Assembly (NCBI RefSeq): GCF_036885195.1
Contig: NZ_CP133656.1
Span: forward strand, 3,658,001-3,722,000
DNA from: Pectobacterium cacticida
GTDB taxonomy: Bacteria; Pseudomonadota; Gammaproteobacteria; Enterobacterales; Enterobacteriaceae
Direction of reading: 5' to 3'
Length of the DNA: 64,000 nt
Shown piece after piece: positions 35,808-44,171 of this stretch. The translations under genes were made by a program, and so were the position numbers. A model generated the notes under the pieces. That model saw only the letters and a program-made list of their open reading frames with translations. It did no database searches and was not told the DNA's origin. Positions within the stretch are counted from its first letter, which is position 1; every line of letters starts with the position of its first letter.

Positions 35808-36634
35808 AAATAAGTTAACTTATTGATATATAGTAAACATATTATTTGGTTTTTCTTTTCATACACGCAATTGTTCCGATACCGTCTTGTGGACCAAAGC
35901 GACACGAGCCATTGTACCCGTCTTTGGCACACAAGGGATGGCTTGGCGTTTATACTTTTTATAATCAGTGAGATGATGACAATAGGTAATAAAAGCCTAA
36001 GCAAAATCCATACGTCATGCCACCATTGCCGTCATATGCTTATCGCCCTTTTGAAGATCGTCATCGTCTCCACTGTGAACCACTCATTTTTCACTCATAC
36101 GTTTAAAGTAGGGGCAAGCTGGCGTTAGCGCCTCTCACATCATCGATCGCGACATTTCAGGAATTTTCGGTATACCTATGCAGAATATTTTATCAAACAA
36201 GAGTAAGCTCAACATAGTGTTGTCCTTAAGTAAAAAAGATAGTAAATATGCCCGGCATATTTTATTTTTACTTAAGGAAAATTTTCCGCATGCTACGCAT
36301 GTAATAATATAAAATAGAGAAATAAATTTTAATAATAGCGAAACCAAACCATGTTTTTCACCCAATAAAAAACAACTCCATGATCTAACATGGTTTTAAA
36401 AGAAAGCGGTTTCTTATAAATTTCCATTTTTCAATCATCAACATTACAAAATGTTTCAAGCTCAATACATTTAACATTTCACCCTTGAAGTGTTCTTATT
36501 TTTTAATCACACTCTATTTGGTTTTTCATCAGGAATCGGGGATTCATTTCTGTTGGGAAACGACGTGTACCTATTACATCGGGCATACGGAGTAATAAAT
36601 GCCTATGAGATGCTATTCCAAGGAGACAGTCATA
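35808..36634. other. AT-rich gap upstream of the first pectate lyase gene
   Basis: 827 bases with no convincing gene and no recognisable fic remnant. The 3' half is strongly AT-rich. It holds inverted repeats CCATG-N6-CATGG (36378-36393) and AAGAAA-GCGG-TTTCTT (36400-36415), and a weak KdgR-like match around 36441-36461 (right arm TGTTTCA). Promoters of pabA and of the pel gene should both lie here. Confidence 0.6.
36400..36415. promoter_or_regulatory. Palindrome upstream of first pel gene
   Basis: AAGAAA-GCGG-TTTCTT is a perfect inverted repeat 220 bases before the pel start. It resembles the KdgR box (GAAAC-N3-GTTTC core), but the spacing is one base short. Candidate operator only. Confidence 0.35.
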
Positions 36635-37759
36635 ATGAAATACCTATTGCCTACGACCGCCGTCGGATTGTTATTACTCTCAACGCAGCCAGTAATGGCT
36701 GCTAACACGGGTGGTTATGCTACTACGGATGGTGGTGAAATCTCCGGTGCCGTAAAAAAAACCGCGCGTTCAATGCAAGACATTATCAATATTATTGAAG
36801 CCGCAAAAGTGGATTCAAAAGGTAAAAAGGTTAAAGGTGGCGCATATCCACTCATTATTACCTATAACGGCAATGAGGATGCATTAATCAAAGCGGCCGA
36901 GAAGAATATCTGCGGTCAGTGGAGCAAGGATGCCCGCGGCGTACAAATTAAAGAATTTACCAAAGGGATAACGATTCAGGGCACTAATGGTTCGTCTGCC
37001 AATTTCGGTATCTGGGTCATCAATTCATCTAATGTTGTCGTACGTAATATGCGTTTTGGCTATATGCCAGGCGGCGCGCAAGACGGTGATGCGATTCGTA
37101 TCGATAATTCACCGAACGTCTGGATTGACCATAATGAAATCTTCGCCAAGAATTTTGAGTGTGAAGGTACACCGGATAATGACACTACGTTTGAAGCAGC
37201 CGTTGATATCAAGAAAGGGTCGACTAACGTCACGGTGTCATATAACTATATTCATGGCGTGAAAAAGGTCGGGTTAAGCGGCGCAAGCAACTCAGACACG
37301 GGCCGTAATCTTACCTATCATCACAATATCTATCGCGATGTAAACTCACGTCTGCCGCTACAGCGTGGTGGCCAGGTTCACGCGTACAACAACTTGTATG
37401 ATGGCATCACCGGTTCAGGCTTTAACGTCCGTCAGAAAGGGATCGCGCTGATCGAAAGCAACTGGTTCCAAAATGCGAAAAACCCGGTAACGGCACGCAA
37501 CGACAGCTCCAACTTCGGCACCTGGGAATTGCGTAACAACAATATCACCAAACCGGCCGACTTCGCCAAATATAACATCACCTGGGGCCGTCCTTCCTCT
37601 CCTCACATTAATGCGGATGACTGGAAGAGCACCGGTAAATTCCCTGCAATCCCATATAAATACACGCCGGTTTCTGCACAATGCGTGAAAGATAAACTGG
37701 CTAACTATGCCGGTGTAGGTAAAAACCTGGCAGTATTGACCGCCGCCAGCTGCAAATAA
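36635..37759 (+). CDS. pelB: Secreted pectate lyase, family PL1, PelB/PelC type (copy 1)
   Basis: 374 residues from ATG at 36635, preceded by AAGGAGACAG; an upstream in-frame ATG at 36602 would add residues before the signal peptide. The signal peptide MKYLLPTTAVGLLLLSTQPVMA is of the well-known PelB leader type, cleaved near residue 22; the mature enzyme is then secreted by the type II system. The parallel beta-helix lyase has calcium ligands in DGDAIRIDNSPNVWIDHNE and FEAAVDIKKG, HGVKKVGLSG, and the catalytic Arg in SRLPLQRGG. It cleaves polygalacturonate by calcium-dependent beta-elimination. Confidence 0.95.
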   Translation: MKYLLPTTAVGLLLLSTQPVMAANTGGYATTDGGEISGAVKKTARSMQDIINIIEAAKVDSKGKKVKGGAYPLIITYNGNEDALIKAAEKNICGQWSKDARGVQIKEFTKGITIQGTNGSSANFGIWVINSSNVVVRNMRFGYMPGGAQDGDAIRIDNSPNVWIDHNEIFAKNFECEGTPDNDTTFEAAVDIKKGSTNVTVSYNYIHGVKKVGLSGASNSDTGRNLTYHHNIYRDVNSRLPLQRGGQVHAYNNLYDGITGSGFNVRQKGIALIESNWFQNAKNPVTARNDSSNFGTWELRNNNITKPADFAKYNITWGRPSSPHINADDWKSTGKFPAIPYKYTPVSAQCVKDKLANYAGVGKNLAVLTAASCK

Positions 37760-37851
37760 ATGCCTACAGGCATTTCCTACAGGTGACGACAGGAAGTCAT
37801 TCACCTGAAATATCCCAGTGGTGATTCATCACTAAGCAAGAAAATCGATCC

Positions 37852-37880
37852 GAGCGGGTGCTAAAGGCCCGCTCATTTCG
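37852..37880 (+). terminator. Probable terminator of first pel gene
   Basis: GAGCGGG (37852-37858) and CCCGCTC (37868-37874) form a 7-bp GC-rich stem with a 9-base loop, followed by a short ATTTCG. It lies about 95 bases after the stop. Confidence 0.6.
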
Positions 37881-38213
37881 CCAAAAGAGAGTAGATATAG
37901 CATAAATAAAATCCCCAAAAGGATAAATAATAATCATGCTAATTATTTAATTAATTCCATATCCCAATATTTATATCACGCCTATAAAAATCCATTTCAC
38001 TTGATATTAGTCACAATTAAATCTTAACTAAAAATATAACTCTCCTTCATAAAAAACAGCCACTTGTTTTTTATAAAACAGGAACAATCATACCTTGAAT
38101 AGAACGCTATACATTTAAACCGTTCTCTCGCCATTTAACGATATATTTCCTGACAAATATTGAATTATCTTTTTTTTATGATAACACTTGATCGTGATTC
38201 CGATAAGGTTGAA

Positions 38214-38230
38214 TTTCAATTTTATTGAAA
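38214..38230. promoter_or_regulatory. Palindrome upstream of second pel gene
   Basis: TTTCAAT (38214-38220) and ATTGAAA (38224-38230) are perfect 7-bp arms around TTT, 74 bases before the start of the second pel gene. Position and symmetry suggest an operator, possibly for KdgR, whose sites are also built from GAAA/TTTC arms, though in the opposite order. Confidence 0.4.
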
Positions 38231-38303
38231 CCACTCGCACTACAACTGGGTTATGGGGATTATTAATAACCGACAATAATTCTATTTCAAGGAGAGTACC
38301 AGA

Positions 38304-39431
38304 ATGAAATATCTACTACCTTCTGCAACCGCTGGGTTGTTATTACTTGCGACGCAACCAGCTCTGGCAGCATACACAGGCGGTTATGCGACTACGGATG
38401 GAGGTAATGTCGCCGGTGCCGTACATAAAACAGCACGATCTATGCAAGATATCATTGATATCATTGCGGAAGCGAGGCTGGATTCCAAAGGTAAGAAAGT
38501 TAAAGGCGGGGCTTACCCGCTCGTGATTACCTATAACGGTAATGAAGATGCGCTGATTAACGCCGCAGAGAAAGATATTTGTAGCCAGTGGAAGAAAGAT
38601 GCCCGTGGTGTACAAATTAAAGAATTTACCAAAGGGATTACCATCATCGGCACCAATGGTTCATCCGCCAATTTTGGCCTTTGGCTGATAAAATCCTCCG
38701 ATATCGTCATTCGTAACATGCGTTTTGGTTACATGCCTGGCGGCGCACAAGATGGCGACGCGATTCGTATCGATAATACGCCAAACGTCTGGATCGACCA
38801 CAACGAGATCTTTGCTAAAAATTTCGAATGTCCAGGTACTAAAGACGGTGATACTACATTTGAAGCCGCCGTTGACATCAAGAAAGCCTCTACCAATGTC
38901 ACGGTGTCATATAACTACATTCACGGTATCAAGAAAGTAGGGTTAAGCGGATTCAGTAGCAGCGATACCGGACGCGACCTAACTTACCACCACAATGTCT
39001 ATCGCGATGTTAACGCCCGCCTTCCGCTGCAACGAGGGGGTAAAGTCCATGCCTACAACAACTTGTATACTGAGGTCACCAGTTCTGGTTTGAACGTGCG
39101 TCAGAAGGGGATCGCGCTTATCGAACGCAACTGGTTCGAAAATGCGAAAAACCCGGTCACCTCGCGTTACGACGGCTCCAACTTCGGCACTTGGGATCTC
39201 CGGAATAACAATATTATGAGCCCGGCTGATTTCGCTAAATACAACATTACTTGGAATAAGGATTCCAAGCCTTATGTGAACGCCGAAGATTGGAAAAGCA
39301 CCGGCACGTTCCCGGCTGTCCCGTACCGCTACTCTCCCGTTTCGGCACAGTGCGTGAAGGACAAATTGGAGAACTACGCGGGCGTGAATAAAAATCTTGC
39401 GGAGCTGACAGCAGCAGATTGTAACGCGTAG
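38304..39431 (+). CDS. Secreted pectate lyase, family PL1, PelB/PelC type (copy 2)
   Basis: 375 residues; CAAGGAGAGTACC precedes the ATG. Signal peptide MKYLLPSATAGLLLLATQPALA is again PelB-like. Most residues are identical to copy 1, including the calcium-binding DGDAIRID and FEAAVDIKK segments, the HGIKKVGLSG loop and the catalytic arginine in ARLPLQRGG. The main differences are scattered surface residues and the end (AADCNA against AASCK). Tandem duplication followed by divergence is the simplest origin. It should be an isozyme with its own expression pattern. Confidence 0.94.
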   Translation: MKYLLPSATAGLLLLATQPALAAYTGGYATTDGGNVAGAVHKTARSMQDIIDIIAEARLDSKGKKVKGGAYPLVITYNGNEDALINAAEKDICSQWKKDARGVQIKEFTKGITIIGTNGSSANFGLWLIKSSDIVIRNMRFGYMPGGAQDGDAIRIDNTPNVWIDHNEIFAKNFECPGTKDGDTTFEAAVDIKKASTNVTVSYNYIHGIKKVGLSGFSSSDTGRDLTYHHNVYRDVNARLPLQRGGKVHAYNNLYTEVTSSGLNVRQKGIALIERNWFENAKNPVTSRYDGSNFGTWDLRNNNIMSPADFAKYNITWNKDSKPYVNAEDWKSTGTFPAVPYRYSPVSAQCVKDKLENYAGVNKNLAELTAADCNA

Positions 39432-39547
39432 ATACGGGTCATAAGTGAATGTTACTAAGTGACTTCGGTTATGGCTTAATCATTTCGGCTCTATGCCCGT
39501 AAGCACGCGTAGCAATATCTCACCCACCTGTAGTCGTAGCCAGGTTT

Positions 39548-39571
39548 AAGGCCACATTCGTGGCCTTTCTC
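39548..39571 (+). terminator. Terminator of second pel gene
   Basis: AAGGCCAC-ATTC-GTGGCCTT (39548-39567) is a perfect 8-bp stem with tetraloop, followed by TCTCGT. It stands between the convergent pel and ppiA genes and may serve both. Confidence 0.75.
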
Positions 39572-39600
39572 GTGCTCTCGGTTCTGCATTGTCCGACCTA

Positions 39601-40173
39601 TCAGGGCAGCACTTTGGCAGATTGAATCACGATAGGTGTAGTCGGCACATTCTGGTAAGGCCCGAAATTTTTCGTTGGCACATGGGATATCTTATCCACG
39701 ACGTCCATGCCTTTTACCACTTTACCAAATACGGCATAGCCAAAATCCCGCTGACCGTGATCGAGGAACGCATTGTCCGCCACGTTGATAAAGAACTGGC
39801 TGGTCGCACTGTCTTTGTCTGAGGTTCTCGCCATAGCGATCGTACCGCGCTGATTACGCAGACCGTTATCGGCCTCATTCTTAATCGGCGCATTGGTTGC
39901 TTTTTGGCTCATCTCGGCGGTGAATCCGCCACCCTGCACCATGAATCCAGGAATGACCCGATGAAAGGTCGTCCCGTTATAAAAACCGCTGTTAACGTAC
40001 TCAACGAAATTTTTTACCGACACCGGCGCTTTTTGATTATCTAAAGAGAGTTCGATATTGCCCGCGGTCGTCGTCAACAGCACATGGGTTGTAGCGCTGG
40101 AAGCGGCAAAGGCGGGGGAAAATGCCGTCAGTGAAATCAAGGCTGCCGCAGCAACCAGAGCACGTTTTAACAT
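39601..40173 (-). CDS. ppiA: Periplasmic peptidyl-prolyl isomerase A (cyclophilin) PpiA
   Basis: 190 residues from ATG at 40173 (AAGGAATTCTC upstream), the E. coli length; the open frame continues 72 codons upstream without a ribosome site. A signal peptide of about 23 residues ends in SPAFA. Cyclophilin active-site segments FHRVIPGFMVQGGGF and MARTSDKDSATSQFFINVADN are intact. It speeds proline isomerisation during periplasmic folding. Confidence 0.97.
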   Translation of the reverse strand: MLKRALVAAAALISLTAFSPAFAASSATTHVLLTTTAGNIELSLDNQKAPVSVKNFVEYVNSGFYNGTTFHRVIPGFMVQGGGFTAEMSQKATNAPIKNEADNGLRNQRGTIAMARTSDKDSATSQFFINVADNAFLDHGQRDFGYAVFGKVVKGMDVVDKISHVPTKNFGPYQNVPTTPIVIQSAKVLP

Positions 40174-40312
40174 GAGAATTCCTTTTTGAAGAGGCCGACT
40201 ACAGAAAGCGTAATGATTGTATGTATCCGCACTCGTCAACGCTACCCATTTACTTTTTTTTACGTAGAGGTGTCTATTCACCACTTTCAGTAAGCGAAAA
40301 TCGGAAGGGATT

Positions 40313-40341
40313 TGACATCCTCCCCGCCCTAAAGGATGGGG
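40313..40341 (-). mobile_element. IS200/IS605-like right-end remnant
   Basis: TGACATCCTCCCCGCCCTAA followed by AGGATGGGG is the minus-strand version of the typical IS605/IS1341-group end (CCCCGCCC-TTTA-GGGCGGGGAGGATGTCA). The stem at 40322-40341 has one mismatch and one G-T pair. No tnpA or tnpB is next to it; the adjacent gene is an intact ABC ATPase. Probably a solo end left after loss or excision. Confidence 0.5.
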
Positions 40342-40360
40342 TTTTACGGCGCACCTGATA

Positions 40361-40386
40361 TAAAAAAAGGCCGATTGCCCGGCCCT
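40361..40386 (-). terminator. Rho-independent terminator of the dipeptide-type ABC/enolase operon
   Basis: GGCCG-ATTGCC-CGGCC (40369-40384) is followed on the minus strand by seven T residues. It lies about 30 bases after the stop of the last ATPase gene. Confidence 0.88.
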
Positions 40387-40411
40387 CATGTTGATTGTTG
40401 TAGCGTGGGGC

Positions 40412-41221
40412 TTACCCCATGCGCTCCGAACGCACCGCCAGATCGCGGCTGTACTGGCGGCTGGCGTCCACTAGCATCGTGGTATAAGCGTTTTTCGGCA
40501 CATCGCGGGTCAGATCGTCGGTTTCCAACGTCTCCAGTATCTTGCCGTATTGCATCACCGCGACGTTATGGCACAGATGGGATATCACGCCTAAATCATG
40601 CGTCACCATCAGATAGGTTAGCTTTTCCTGCTGCTGCAATTCTGCGAGCAGATTAAGGATCTCCGCTTGTACCGAGACATCCAGCGCCGATGTCGGCTCA
40701 TCCAGCAGCAGTACCCTCGGTTCCAGAATGAGCGCACGAGCTATCGCCACGCGCTGCCGCTGGCCGCCCGAAAGCTGATGTGGGTAGCGACGACGAAAGT
40801 GTGTTCCTAATCCTACTTTTTCCAGCAGACTATCAATACGATTGTCGCGATCGTCAAAACGGTGGATCGACAGCGGTTCTTCCAGAATGGATTCCACCGT
40901 ATGACGCGGATGCAGCGACCCATAGGGATCCTGAAACACCATCTGCACCTGCCGACAGCGGGCCGGTTCGATACGATGAGCCAGCTTCTGCCCGTCAATC
41001 GATAACGTCCCTTCCCAATGATTAAACAACCCAGCCAGACACTTAAGCACCGTGGTTTTACCCGAACCGGATTCCCCCACCAAACCAAAGATATCACCAT
41101 CGTTAACCGTCAGGTTCACATCGTACAACACCTGATTCGCCGTGCTGCCATAACCAAAAGAGAGATTCAGGTTATTGATTTCGATCATCGGCTTAGGTTG
41201 ACGCTTTGCTTCGTTTACCAT
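40412..41221 (-). CDS. Dipeptide/oligopeptide-type ABC transporter ATP-binding protein (DppF/OppF type)
   Basis: 269 residues from ATG at 41221, which has AAGGAGG 7 bases upstream; ATG at 41239 is an alternative. Walker A GESGSGKTT near 51, signature LSGGQRQR near 145, Walker B LLLDEPTSALD near 168, H-loop MVTHD. The C-terminal oligopeptide-type extension is short. Last gene of a six-gene operon. It pairs with the ATPase at 41232-42119 to power the importer. Confidence 0.92.
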   Translation of the reverse strand: MVNEAKRQPKPMIEINNLNLSFGYGSTANQVLYDVNLTVNDGDIFGLVGESGSGKTTVLKCLAGLFNHWEGTLSIDGQKLAHRIEPARCRQVQMVFQDPYGSLHPRHTVESILEEPLSIHRFDDRDNRIDSLLEKVGLGTHFRRRYPHQLSGGQRQRVAIARALILEPRVLLLDEPTSALDVSVQAEILNLLAELQQQEKLTYLMVTHDLGVISHLCHNVAVMQYGKILETLETDDLTRDVPKNAYTTMLVDASRQYSRDLAVRSERMG

Positions 41222-41231
41222 GATGCCCTCC

Positions 41232-42119
41232 TTACCCATTGATCCAGGCCGGATCGCGATGCATGACCGGCAGGCGTGGCCGTCGATTGTCGATATCCGG
41301 CAGCGAATTCAGTAAACCCCGCGTATACGGGTGCTGCGCGTTGTCCAGATCGGCGGCGGCAATGGACTCCACCACGCGTCCGGCATACATCACCAGCACG
41401 CGATCGCAAAAGCTGCGTACCAGATTGATGTCATGACTGATAAAAATCAGCCCCAAACCGCGCTCGCTCACCAGATCGTCCAGCATTGCCAGCACCTGTA
41501 AACGCACGGACACATCCAGCGCCGAGGTCGGTTCATCGGCAATGACAATTTCGGGTTCAGTGATCAGCATCATCGCGATCATGATACGCTGCCCTTGTCC
41601 GCCTGATATTTCATGAGGATATAAATGATAGACGCGCTCCGGCTGACGAATACGCACGACCTCCAGCATCGCCATGACCTTTTCCTTTGCTTCACGATGC
41701 GACACCTTATGGTGCGCCAGATACGCTTCAGCAATCTGGTCGCCGACGCAAACTACCGGGTTTAGCGAATATTTTGGGTCCTGCATAATCATGGAAATCC
41801 GTTTGCCGCGAATCTGGCGCATCCGTGCCTCATCCGCCTTCAGCAGATCGATATCGCCGAAACGTAGCGTGTCGGCGGTCACTCTTGCGCTATGCGGATG
41901 CAGTTGCAGCAATGCACGCCCCACCGTCGACTTGCCGGAACCGGATTCACCGACAATGGCCAGCTTTTCACAACCAAGCCGAAAAGATACGCCGCGCACG
42001 GCATCGGTCACCGCGCCACCGTTCACGAAGCTCACGCGCAGGTTCTCCACTTCCATCAGCGGAGAACGGTCCGCTGCACGTCGAGAAGATTTATTCAGTT
42101 CTGGGATCGAGGATGTCAC
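41232..42119 (-). CDS. Dipeptide/oligopeptide-type ABC transporter ATP-binding protein (DppD/OppD type)
   Basis: 295 residues from GTG at 42119 (GGAG 8 bases upstream); an ATG at 42056 is a shorter alternative. Walker A GESGSGKST, signature ISGGQGQR and Walker B VIADEPTSALD are present. It ends with the oligo_HPY-type segment (HPYTRGLLNSLPDI...), but the usual Cys motif for an iron-sulfur cluster is absent. The 5' end overlaps the permease gene by 29 bases. Confidence 0.9.
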   Translation of the reverse strand: MTSSIPELNKSSRRAADRSPLMEVENLRVSFVNGGAVTDAVRGVSFRLGCEKLAIVGESGSGKSTVGRALLQLHPHSARVTADTLRFGDIDLLKADEARMRQIRGKRISMIMQDPKYSLNPVVCVGDQIAEAYLAHHKVSHREAKEKVMAMLEVVRIRQPERVYHLYPHEISGGQGQRIMIAMMLITEPEIVIADEPTSALDVSVRLQVLAMLDDLVSERGLGLIFISHDINLVRSFCDRVLVMYAGRVVESIAAADLDNAQHPYTRGLLNSLPDIDNRRPRLPVMHRDPAWING

Positions 42120-43014
42120 GTAGGCCGTCTCCAAGGAAGTTGAACGCCAGGCTGTTAATCAAAATCGCCAGCCCCGGAATAGTTACTAACCACCAGCATT
42201 CCATCATGTAACGACGACCCGCAGAGATCATCGCGCCCCACTCGGGATCGGGCGGCTGTGCGCCCAGCCCAAGGAATCCCAGGCCTGCCGCCGTCAGAAT
42301 GATGCCCGCCATATTCATAGTGATACGGATAATCACCGATGGCAGGCACAGCGGCACAATATGATGCAGCATGATGCGGATCGACGACGCGCCTTGTAAC
42401 TTCACGGCGGAAACAAAATCCGCGTGACGCAACGATAGCGTCTCCGCCCGTGCCAGACGGGCAATCGGCGGCCAGGCCGTCAAGGTAATCGCGATCACCA
42501 CATGTTCCAAACCGGGGCCAAGCGCTGCGACGAACGCCAGCGCCAGTACCAGGCTAGGGAAGGAGATGAAAATGTCGGTAATACGCATCAGAATAGTATC
42601 GACGATGCCGCCGTAGTACCCCGCTACCACGCCCAGTGCCAGTCCGATAGGCCCCACGGTGACCGACACCAGCGCAACGATGTATAGCGTGATACGCGAG
42701 CCATAAACCAAGCGGCTAAACACATCGCGCCCGAACTCGTCGGTGCCAAAATAGTGCGTCGCGCTCGGTGCCTGTAACGCATTACTCAAATCCTGTACCA
42801 GCGGATCGTGCGTGGCTATCCACGGCGCAAAGAGAGCAATCAACATCAACATTAGCACGATAGCTGAACCAATCGCCGTCAGCGGGTTACGCAGCATCGT
42901 TACAATAAATCCGCCCACGCGCGCAATGCGCAACCGCAGACGGCTCACCCGTTTTTCCGGCGGTGTCCGCATTACCGATAGGCGGCTGACCGGCGGCTCA
43001 GAGGAAATATTCAT
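42091..43014 (-). CDS. Dipeptide/oligopeptide-type ABC transporter permease (DppC type)
   Basis: 307 residues. Cytoplasmic N-terminus, then TM1 (residues about 47-67), the FGTDEFGRDVFSRLVYGSR segment typical of OppC/DppC near 90, and the EAA loop VSAVKLQGASSIRIMLHHIVP near 200. It starts inside the stop of the DppB-type gene (ATGA) and forms the heterodimeric channel with it. Confidence 0.93.
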   Translation of the reverse strand: MNISSEPPVSRLSVMRTPPEKRVSRLRLRIARVGGFIVTMLRNPLTAIGSAIVLMLMLIALFAPWIATHDPLVQDLSNALQAPSATHYFGTDEFGRDVFSRLVYGSRITLYIVALVSVTVGPIGLALGVVAGYYGGIVDTILMRITDIFISFPSLVLALAFVAALGPGLEHVVIAITLTAWPPIARLARAETLSLRHADFVSAVKLQGASSIRIMLHHIVPLCLPSVIIRITMNMAGIILTAAGLGFLGLGAQPPDPEWGAMISAGRRYMMECWWLVTIPGLAILINSLAFNFLGDGLRDILDPRTE

Positions 43015-44051
43015 GCGTTCGTCCTCGGATCAAAGAGTTGATACAACATGTCCGATAGCAGATTAAGCGTCACAAAGATTAATCCGACTAACAACACACA
43101 GCCCATCACCGCGTTCATATCGCCCAGCAACAAACTACCGGTCAAATAGGAACCAAAACCCGGCCATGAGAAGACGGTTTCGATCAGTACGGCGCCTTCC
43201 AGCAGGGAGCCATAGGCCAACGCCACCACCGTCAGAAGCTGGACCAGAATATTGCGGAACGCGTGCGCCCAGACAACACGGAACTCCGACAGCCCCTTGA
43301 CGCGTGCGGTAATGATGTATTCCTGCGAAAGTTGCGCCAGCATGAAGCTGCGCGTCATACGGCTGATATAGGCTAGCGAGTGAAAACCGAGGATCGTCGC
43401 GGGCAAGACCAGATGATTCAATGTGCTCCGGAAGACCTCCCATTCACCTGCCAATAGTGAATCCACTAATAGCAAGCCGGTACGGGTCTCTACCAGACCA
43501 TCGTAAGCCATATCCACCCGTCCGGCGCCGCCAACCCAGTTCAGCCAGGCATAAAACACCAGTAGCCCCATCATCCCGACCCAAAATATTGGCGTGGAAT
43601 AACCGGCCAGACTGATAAAACGCACCACATAATCGGCCCACTTGCCGCGCCGCGCCGCGGCTAACACCCCCAGCGGCACACCCAGGCCGGCACCGACGAT
43701 AATCGCCATCGTCGCCAGCTCAATAGTCGCGGGGAAGACGCGGATAATGTCATCCACGACCGGACGCCCCGTCAGGAGCGCATTGCCCAAATCGCCATGC
43801 AGCAGTGAAGTGAAATAAATAAAGAATTGCACATAGAGGGGTTTATCCAACCCTAACTGTTGGTAAACCTGTTGATAGGTACTTTGGTCGGCATCCTGTC
43901 CGACAATAGCCAGAACCGGATCGATGGGCATCACGCGGCCGATCACGAAGGTCAGGATTAACAACCCGAACAGCGTGACGATCACTTGAAACAAACGTTT
44001 TGCCAAACGACGTACTATCCCACCCGGTTTGATCCAATCAGAGAAAACCAT
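43011..44051 (-). CDS. Dipeptide/oligopeptide-type ABC transporter permease (DppB type)
   Basis: 346 residues. DppB-type layout: N-terminal TM (VIVTLFGLLILTFVIGRVMPIDPV), LGLDKPLYVQFFIYFTSLLHGDLG near 67, and the EAA loop ITARVKGLSEFRVVWAHAFRN near 245. GGGAGAAAG precedes the ATG. It follows the binding-protein gene by 120 bases that contain an 8-bp-stem hairpin. Confidence 0.93.
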   Translation of the reverse strand: MVFSDWIKPGGIVRRLAKRLFQVIVTLFGLLILTFVIGRVMPIDPVLAIVGQDADQSTYQQVYQQLGLDKPLYVQFFIYFTSLLHGDLGNALLTGRPVVDDIIRVFPATIELATMAIIVGAGLGVPLGVLAAARRGKWADYVVRFISLAGYSTPIFWVGMMGLLVFYAWLNWVGGAGRVDMAYDGLVETRTGLLLVDSLLAGEWEVFRSTLNHLVLPATILGFHSLAYISRMTRSFMLAQLSQEYIITARVKGLSEFRVVWAHAFRNILVQLLTVVALAYGSLLEGAVLIETVFSWPGFGSYLTGSLLLGDMNAVMGCVLLVGLIFVTLNLLSDMLYQLFDPRTNA

Positions 44052-44128
44052 ATTCTTTCTCCCGATATCCCGGTGTGCGGCGACGATGAATCCCCACTCA
44101 CGCGGTTATCTCTTTTTGACGTCTCCGT

Positions 44129-44157
44129 CCGGATGATTTCATCAGCGATTCATCCGG
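44129..44157. other. Hairpin after the binding-protein gene
   Basis: CCGGATGA (44129-44136) and TCATCCGG (44150-44157) form an 8-bp stem in the gap between the binding-protein gene and the first permease gene, without a T-run. Such hairpins usually stabilise the upstream binding-protein mRNA so that it is made in excess. Confidence 0.5.
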
Positions 44158-44171
44158 CGAAAGGATGGACA

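Larger units (their letters stand above)
37760..38303. other. Gap between the two pel genes
   Basis: 544 AT-rich bases without a gene: terminator-like hairpin of the first pel gene at 37852-37880, a half-good CRP-like site CTTGA-N6-TCACA (38000-38015), arms AAAAAACA/TGTTTTTT (38051-38072) and the palindrome TTTCAAT-TTT-ATTGAAA (38214-38230). The length suggests that the second pel gene has its own promoter. Confidence 0.6.

Noticed and set aside
36135..36365. 76-codon minus-strand open frame in the pabA-pel gap
   Set aside because: AT-rich, low-complexity product, no ribosome site, no recognisable family.
36441..36461. KdgR box upstream of the first pel gene
   Set aside because: Only the right arm (TGTTTCA) is good, the left arm matches about 6 of 10 positions; not strong enough to annotate as a KdgR site.
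38000..38015. CRP site upstream of the second pel gene
   Set aside because: The right half is perfect, but the left half matches 3 of 5 and the site is about 290 bases from the start; mentioned only within the gap entry.
40174..40389. 72-codon N-terminal extension of PpiA
   Set aside because: It would place the signal peptide inside the protein; the start at 40173 has a good ribosome site and gives the E. coli length.
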